This document shows positions 58,761 to 64,000 of a DNA stretch of 64,000 bases, piece by piece. Origin of the DNA: Aquatica leii (lineage: Eukaryota; Arthropoda; Insecta; Coleoptera; Lampyridae); NCBI GenBank assembly GCA_035610365.1, contig CM069432.1, positions 182,761,027-182,825,026 on the forward strand. Direction: 5' to 3'. The notes below the pieces were generated by a model. It was not told where the DNA came from. It saw only the letters and a list, made by a program, of their open reading frames with translations, and did no database searches. Positions within the stretch are counted from its first letter, which is position 1. Each line of letters begins with the position of its first letter. Made by a program: the position numbers and the translations under genes.

Positions 58761-59683
58761 TAGTGATGGAGAATAAGTAACTATTCGTTACTTGAGTACT
58801 CGTTACTCGCTAGGATCCGAAGTAACGATTACTCGAAAGGCAAAGTATTCGTTACATAGTTACATTCGTACCATTCGATTACAGTATTCACATCTGCAAA
58901 ATCGGTTCCAGTACCCGTTTGTACTCAGTACACATAGTACATCATTACTCGTTTTATGAATTGTAATTTTGTAGGGACAATATTGAATACAGAGCGCATA
59001 AACGACGCAGAACCTTAACTTTTTGAACACATTATTATACGGATAATAGTGATCTCTGTTTTTACCTTAGATTTCTTAAATTAAATTCCTTAAATTGTGC
59101 TGTTTATAAAACCAAAATTATTAACGTTTTGAGGTATAAGTGTACTTATTCGTATTCATACATATACTAATGTTAATTCGGTTATTTTCTGGATAACATC
59201 TTTTTCAAAATGTAGCAAAAAACAAAATTGATTATTATCGAAAATTTATAATTTTATACTTTGGAATATTTTTTGAAGCTTTTACATTAAATATTGTGCG
59301 TATTTCCATTTCTTAAAATTAATATTAAAAACGTTAATAAATACTAACAATCCAAAGTACATATGTTCTGTTTTGTATTTAAAATGATAAGTTTTTCCGG
59401 TATCAGCTACTGTCAAAAATGTTTACATAAATTAGAATTTTACAACACGTTCTAGTCATTTATGCACATACGTCTAAGGTAATCAAATCCCTATCGCGTA
59501 ACGATTCAAGGAATTATACTCCGGTACCCGTATTTATTACCACAAAAACATACAGTTGTCAAAGTAGTCATAGTATCCAAAGTAATCAAAGTAATCAAAG
59601 TAACGAATTAAAGTAACGAATACAAAAAGTATAAGTAACGAATAGTAACGATTACTCAAAAGTAACGAAATTCACCATCACTA
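58761..59683. mobile_element. 923-bp non-autonomous hAT-type element
   Basis: The ends are inverted repeats TAGTGATGG(A/T)GAAT. A perfect 8-bp duplication GGAGACAC flanks them (58753-58760 and 59684-59691). Both subterminal zones are packed with GTAACGA(A/T) and ACTCGTTAC words (more than a dozen), the kind of repeated site that hAT transposases bind. The interior is AT-rich without a transposase. TAGTGATGG ends plus an 8-bp duplication are typical of hAT elements. It must be moved by a transposase encoded elsewhere. Confidence 0.88.
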
Positions 59684-59691
59684 GGAGACAC

Positions 59692-60194
59692 AGATGACCA
59701 CAATTTGGTTGAGATTTTTTGTAAACAACGTTCGCTATTGTGCACTTCATCACAGCAACAAGCAAAAGTACCCAATTTAAAAAAAAAAAGTAATTTTAAA
59801 ACAATTGAAATGGTAAAACTAGAAAAGTCTATCATCGCAATTAAGATATTTTGTGAACTATGAAAGTAATTATTGTTTATTAAACTCTTTTATAAAGAAA
59901 AATAAATAGCATGACTCTAAAGTTGTGTTACGTCACTGGTTACGTAATATGTATTCCTTTGTTATTGAATTGTGATTTGACCATAAATGTTTTTTTTCCT
60001 TCTTTAAAATTAGTTAGCTAAGTTTGATTGCGGAAACCTATAAACATGTCTTCTTCAAATGCTCATTTAACAAACGTACTCAGAAACATTATTATTAACT
60101 ATTTAGCCTTACCAATCTGAGATATATATATATATATGTATAAATAAATCGTAGTAGAATCCACATTTCCACGAGTTGCATTCATTTTACAGTT
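59692..60194. other. AT-rich spacer
   Basis: A short (TA)n run lies at about 60119-60137; nothing else was recognised. Confidence 0.4.
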
Positions 60195-60332
60195 TTCCAT
60201 TATGGATAAATCCTGTGTTGTCGTTATCATACAAGCTGAGCTTTTGTCACACGTTGCAGTGTACATCTTTAGAGCCTGGAATAACCAGTTTATGTTCACT
60301 GCGGCAACACGTGATTTATCCAGAATGAAAAA
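60195..60332. repeat. Small inverted repeat, arms about 26 bp
   Basis: TTCCATTATGGATAAATCCT at about 60197 and AGGATAAATC-type sequence reversed at about 60304-60330 (CAACACGTGATTTATCC) form arms with a few mismatches around a spacer of about 80 bp. Possibly a tiny MITE. Confidence 0.5.
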
Positions 60333-60454
60333 TTGTAATAAAAATAAAATAGTACTACAGTAGTATCCAAGCCTTAACCGCGAAAAAGTAACAAATACGT
60401 TCTGTTAAAACAATGAAAAATACAAATAGAAAACTAAAAAAAGTATGTTTTCTT

Positions 60455-60760
60455 CCCAAGTAGCATCCAAGATAATTCATGTCAGTTGAGTTTATTGATT
60501 ATTACATATTTAACACTTTATATGAAACTTACGGGTAATTATAACTTTATTCTATTAATTTATAGGGAAAATTACGTGCATTCATCTTTTTTTAACCACT
60601 TTGTAGTTCTGCAGCTTTGTGATAAAAAGTAAGGTTTTATCAACGTAAGTAAAATCTCTTTCAGGTTTCTTTAACTTTAAAGTGGAAAATTGAAGTGGCG
60701 ACCACTAAATCGAATCACCAAAATCATACCTTAAAGTAACAACCACTTTAAAGTGTCTTG
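60455..60760. repeat. CCCAAGTAGCA terminus with ACTTTAAAGTGG words
   Basis: CCCAAGTAGCA at 60455-60465 resembles the ends of the elements at 3439 and 55103. Within about 300 bp, ACTTTAAAGTGG (about 60673) and its complement CCACTTTAAAGT (about 60743) form an inverted pair. No right terminus was found; the piggyBac element begins here, so it may have been cut by that insertion. Confidence 0.4.
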
Positions 60761-63371
60761 TAGACCCCATGCAGATCTAGAGCGCCGTATTTTTTTTTGC
60801 CGATACGCTTGCGCAACCAGCCGTTGCAATACCCTCCGCTCAAATGTTATGTTGTCGCGTGCAGCACAAATTTTAGTCGTTGTTGTGAGTGTAAGGAATC
60901 TACATTGCTGCAATTTTGCTTGGGGCCTGACAAACCCCACCCAACCATTTACGTGACATTTTGTGAGATAGTTGAAGGTAAAGAATTTTGGTTTATTTTT
61001 TTGTATTTGTGCCAAACAAACAAATTCTAGCTGTCATGGCATCTGGTTATTATGAAAAAAAGCAAGAACGTCTATTAAACTTCTGGAAAGAGTTCAATGA
61101 AGAAGAAGAACATTTCATAGATTCAGACAGTGGAAGTGAAATTAATATTGAAGATTCTCAGGAGGCTAAAGAACTACAGGACAATATCACAAGCGCAGAT
61201 TACGAACATGAAGTTGACGATGCTGAGGGAAACATTCTGGAAGAGGAAGACAGTTCAAACGATAATGAATTAGATACAAGTACTAGTACACATTATAAAG
61301 GTAAGGACGGCACGAAATGGTTGAAAACATATAGTAATAAGCGGGTTCGGACCAGGGCGGAAAATATAAAAACGCATTTACCAGGAGTTAAGCAAAGTGC
61401 ACGAGATTTGAAAACACCTCTTGATTGCTGGCTATCATTTATTGATAATGACATAATTTCCGACATAGCAAAATACATTACAATAAAAATAAGACAAAAA
61501 TCCGTAAATTACAAACACAATAAGGACTTTTGCAATGATGCAAATGAAGTAGAAGTTAAAGCGGTATTTGGATTACTTTACCTTGCAGGCGTGTTAAGGG
61601 CAAATCACAGGAATTTAGAAGATTTTCGGAAAACTGATGGTACCGGCATAAATATATTTCCCGCAACCATGTCGGCCAAAAGATTCATGTTTTTGATAAC
61701 TTGTCTACGATTTGATAACGTCGAAAACAGAGCGGAAAGACTGACAATAGACAAACTTGCTCCAATAAGAGCAATTTTTGACAAGTTTGTCGACAATTGT
61801 CAATCTGCATATACTGCAAGTGAGTATCTAACCTTAGACGAAAAGCTCGAGTCGTTCCGAGGGAGATCTTCCTTTCGGCAGTACATTCCAAACAAGCCGG
61901 CGAAATACGGCATAAAAATACAAGCTTTGGTTGATGCTAAAACATTTTATACTTTGAATATGGAGGTATATACAGGAAAGCAGCCTGATGGGCCATTTCA
62001 AATGAGTAACACTCCAAAAGACATAACTCTTAGAATGGTTGCACCAATTTTAGGGACTAACCGAAATGTTACATTTTATAATTGGTACACAAGTTATGAA
62101 CTCATCCAGGAACTCTACAATAATCATAAACTCAGATCCGTCGGTACTCTAAGAAAAAACAAGCGACAAATTCCTTCACCATTTCTCTCAACTAAAAACA
62201 GGTCAGTGCCTTCCAGTTTATTTGGTTTTCAAAAAAACATAACTATCTTGTCATATATGCCTAAGAAAGGCAAGAATGTTTTACTTCTTTCATCATAATG
62301 ATACAATTAGTGAAGATTTCGGCGAAAAGATGCTTCCTGAAATTATAAGATTTATAATTCAACAAAGTCTGGGGTTGATATAACAGATAAATTATCTGCA
62401 TCCTATAACGTAAGTCGCAACAGCAGAAGATGGCCCCTAACAATTATGTTTTGTCTGCTAAACACTGCTGGCATCAACTCACAAGTTTTGTATAAGTTTA
62501 ATACCGGCGATCAGAAAATAAAAAGAAGAAATTATTTAAAAGATTTAGGGTTGGCCTTAGTCAAAGAATATGCACAAGCTAGAAAAAACAATCCCAGGAT
62601 AAAACGAGTTTTGAGAGAAAAAATTAGGAACATATTTGCAGTCGGAACAACCCCCAAATAAAAAACCAGCTGGCGTTCGTGGTCGATGTGGTATTTGCTC
62701 TCGAAGGATGGATAAAGAAACACAATATTCTTGCCATAAATGTAATATTTTTCTTTGTTTAGACCATGCTGTTATGCAATGCGAGTCCTGTGCTCATACA
62801 TCCGATGCTGTATAATGTAGTACGAACGTGTACCTACTCGGTCAATTTCCTTATACTTCATGTTATGTTATTCTTATTTTTTTTGCCAATGTTTTAGAGA
62901 GTGTTATTTTTAGTTTCTGTTTTGTAATTTATTTTAAATTGGCGTTCTATAAGATTTATATTTAAAAAAGCACGTCTATATTTGACCAGATTGTGTGCCC
63001 TTATTTTTGAACTTATGATTGACCTATCTGTTTCTTGTATTTTTATGTTTTGTTCCAAGTTTTTTCAAGTCAAAAACTTGTTTAAAACACGTTTTGGGAT
63101 ACTTTAAAAAATACTGTGATTTTTTTAAATATTAAAACATTTAAGACTCTAAATTTCTAGTGTTTTAATAAAATATGATATTTTCAAATAAAGACCATCT
63201 AACTTTAGTTGCATATTTGTTTAATCCAAATGAGGCCAAAACAAATAATTTTAGTCAAATAATGCCTAAAAGTTTATTTTGTCCCAGATTATGACTTACA
63301 AACATTGAGGTCCGCTAGACCCCACCTGACCGCTTAAGTAACTTCTGACCACCCGACCGACGCCGGGTTAA
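60748..63371 (+). mobile_element. piggyBac-family DNA transposon, inactivated
   Basis: A nearly full-length piggyBac transposase is followed by a 3' UTR of about 550 bp. The right end is TTAA at 63368-63371, read inward as TTAACCCGGCGTCGG, a standard piggyBac-type end (TTAA target, CCC start). On the left the nearest TTAA is at 60748-60751, but a matching CCC terminus was not found, so that end is tentative. The phrase TAGACCCCA occurs near both ends in the same orientation (about 60763 and 63316). Confidence 0.75.
61036..62815 (+). pseudogene. piggyBac transposase, decayed
   Basis: The first ATG is at 61036 (GTCATGG). The open part encodes 420 residues: an acidic N-terminus (residues about 18-90), then the DDE_Tnp_1_7 catalytic domain. 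The first catalytic Asp is present in LTLDEKLESFRGR (D268). At the second site, VTFYNWYTS has tyrosine 348 where DNWYTS is expected, so the catalytic triad is lost. The frame stops at 62298. Further piggyBac sequence continues in other frames: KSGVDITDKL-equivalent sequence near 62370 with the third Asp, RRWPLTIMFCLLNTAG, and a C-terminal cysteine-rich zinc domain (CGICSRRMDKE ... CHKCNIFLCLDH ... CESC) ending at 62815. At least three indels (near 62290, 62360 and 62655) are present. Confidence 0.9.
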
Positions 63372-63894
63372 AATAGTTGTCGCAAGAATTTTATATAATT
63401 AATATATTAGGTTTAAGTTACAGAACATGTAAAGCTCTAACAAATAATTTGCTGTTGCATCCATACAACATTACAGTTGCTTACACTTGATTACGACAAG
63501 TGACTAAACTACTGTTATTGGTTTAACGATAATTTCAGAAATGATAAAATATTAAATTCGACTTCCTTTAATAATGAAGCAGATATCACTCCATAACAAC
63601 TGCAAAATATTTTTAAGAACATTAGACGGCGATTTGATATGTGCATAAATAACAATATTGATCACATTAAGCACATAAGTAATTTAGAAAATTAAAAATG
63701 TGTAAGCTGAATAAGAATACGTTATGAAATGTAATTGATAGTAAAATGTAAACTAGTTGTAGTAGTACGATGTTACCAATAATTGAAAAAAAATTAGTAC
63801 GAACAGTCAAGCCATCTTTACCACTACGCCTAGTGTACGTACATTGTACATCTAATTGTCACTGTTTTGTACATAATATGTAATAATAAAAAAA
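63372..63894. other. AT-rich spacer
   Basis: No gene recognised. A degenerate A-box-like word on the minus strand (GGCGTAGTGGTAAAGATGG, about 63816-63834) lies next to the tRNA-like unit. Confidence 0.4.
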
Positions 63895-63897
63895 AAA

Positions 63898-63969
63898 CTT
63901 TCACGCGACTAGGATTTGAACTCTTGTTGGCGTAGTAAGCAGATGCCTTACCAAGTATGTCACGACGAC
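63898..63969 (-). tRNA. tRNA-like sequence or tRNA-derived SINE head
   Basis: On the minus strand an A-box-like TTGGTAAGGCATCTGC and a B-box AGAGTTCAAATCC lie about 35 bp apart, in a unit of about 72 bp, followed by a T-run (pol III terminator-like). The acceptor stem does not pair cleanly, so a functional tRNA is doubtful. A tRNA pseudogene or the 5' head of a SINE is more likely. Confidence 0.5.
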
Positions 63970-64000
63970 TTAATATTTTTACATATTATATAAATGGCTT

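Noticed and set aside
60118-60138. Another (TA)n-bounded element junction
   Set aside because: The TA run is short and no motif cluster or repeated terminus was seen on either side, so it was not added to the TA-target set.

Overview
The window is strongly AT-rich, intron-poor animal DNA that is almost entirely mobile-element and repeat sequence. The element mix (piggyBac, Tc1-like, hAT-like and RTE/I-type LINE copies, a Penelope-like fragment, an arthropod-style Ty3/gypsy element) and GT-AG introns of about 50-60 bp point to an arthropod, most likely an insect. I cannot name the species. No intact, clearly host-encoded housekeeping gene was recognised.

Layout. 0-0.5 kb: 3' end of a LINE on the plus strand. 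1.2-2.5 kb: a TATA-box promoter followed by a non-coding repeat-like stretch. 3.0-6.3 kb: a decayed Tc1-like transposase gene whose intron-like gap holds a palindromic repeat, itself split by a 1.4-kb inverted-repeat element. 7.5-9.3 kb: a minus-strand LINE with a roughly 400-bp pure AAT microsatellite at its 3' end. 11.4-14.4 kb: pieces of an RTE-like LINE separated by unrelated sequence. 14.8-15.7 kb: a 918-bp inverted-repeat element with a perfect 8-bp target duplication. 16.9-17.6 kb: an hAT-like transposase remnant. 18.2-24.8 kb: a young, whole-looking Ty3/gypsy element on the minus strand with nearly identical LTRs. 25.4-26.0 kb: the 3' end of a Penelope-like element flanked by inverted copies of a hammerhead-like motif.

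27.2-34.5 kb: a satellite array of about 527-bp monomers with shorter variants and higher-order structure. 36-43 kb: a chain of elements that meet at (TA)n tracts, each end carrying a cluster of its own short GC-rich motif; the same pattern recurs at 56 kb. 45.3-47.8 kb: a large foldback repeat plus a third copy. 51.2-54.5 kb: the most gene-like locus. It has a TATA box, a two-CCCH-finger plus RING open region, then a six-exon decayed gene with well-kept splice sites and a poly(A) signal. 58.8-59.7 kb: a non-autonomous hAT-type element with an 8-bp duplication. 60.8-63.4 kb: a nearly full-length but inactivated piggyBac transposase. 63.9 kb: a tRNA-like pol III unit.

There is no operon-like cooperation between genes. 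The biology is layered insertion: elements inside elements, tandem amplification, and two or three gene-like loci in decay. The two items most worth following up are the CCCH-RING / multi-exon locus at 51-54 kb and the (TA)n-bounded motif-cluster elements at 36-43 and 56 kb.
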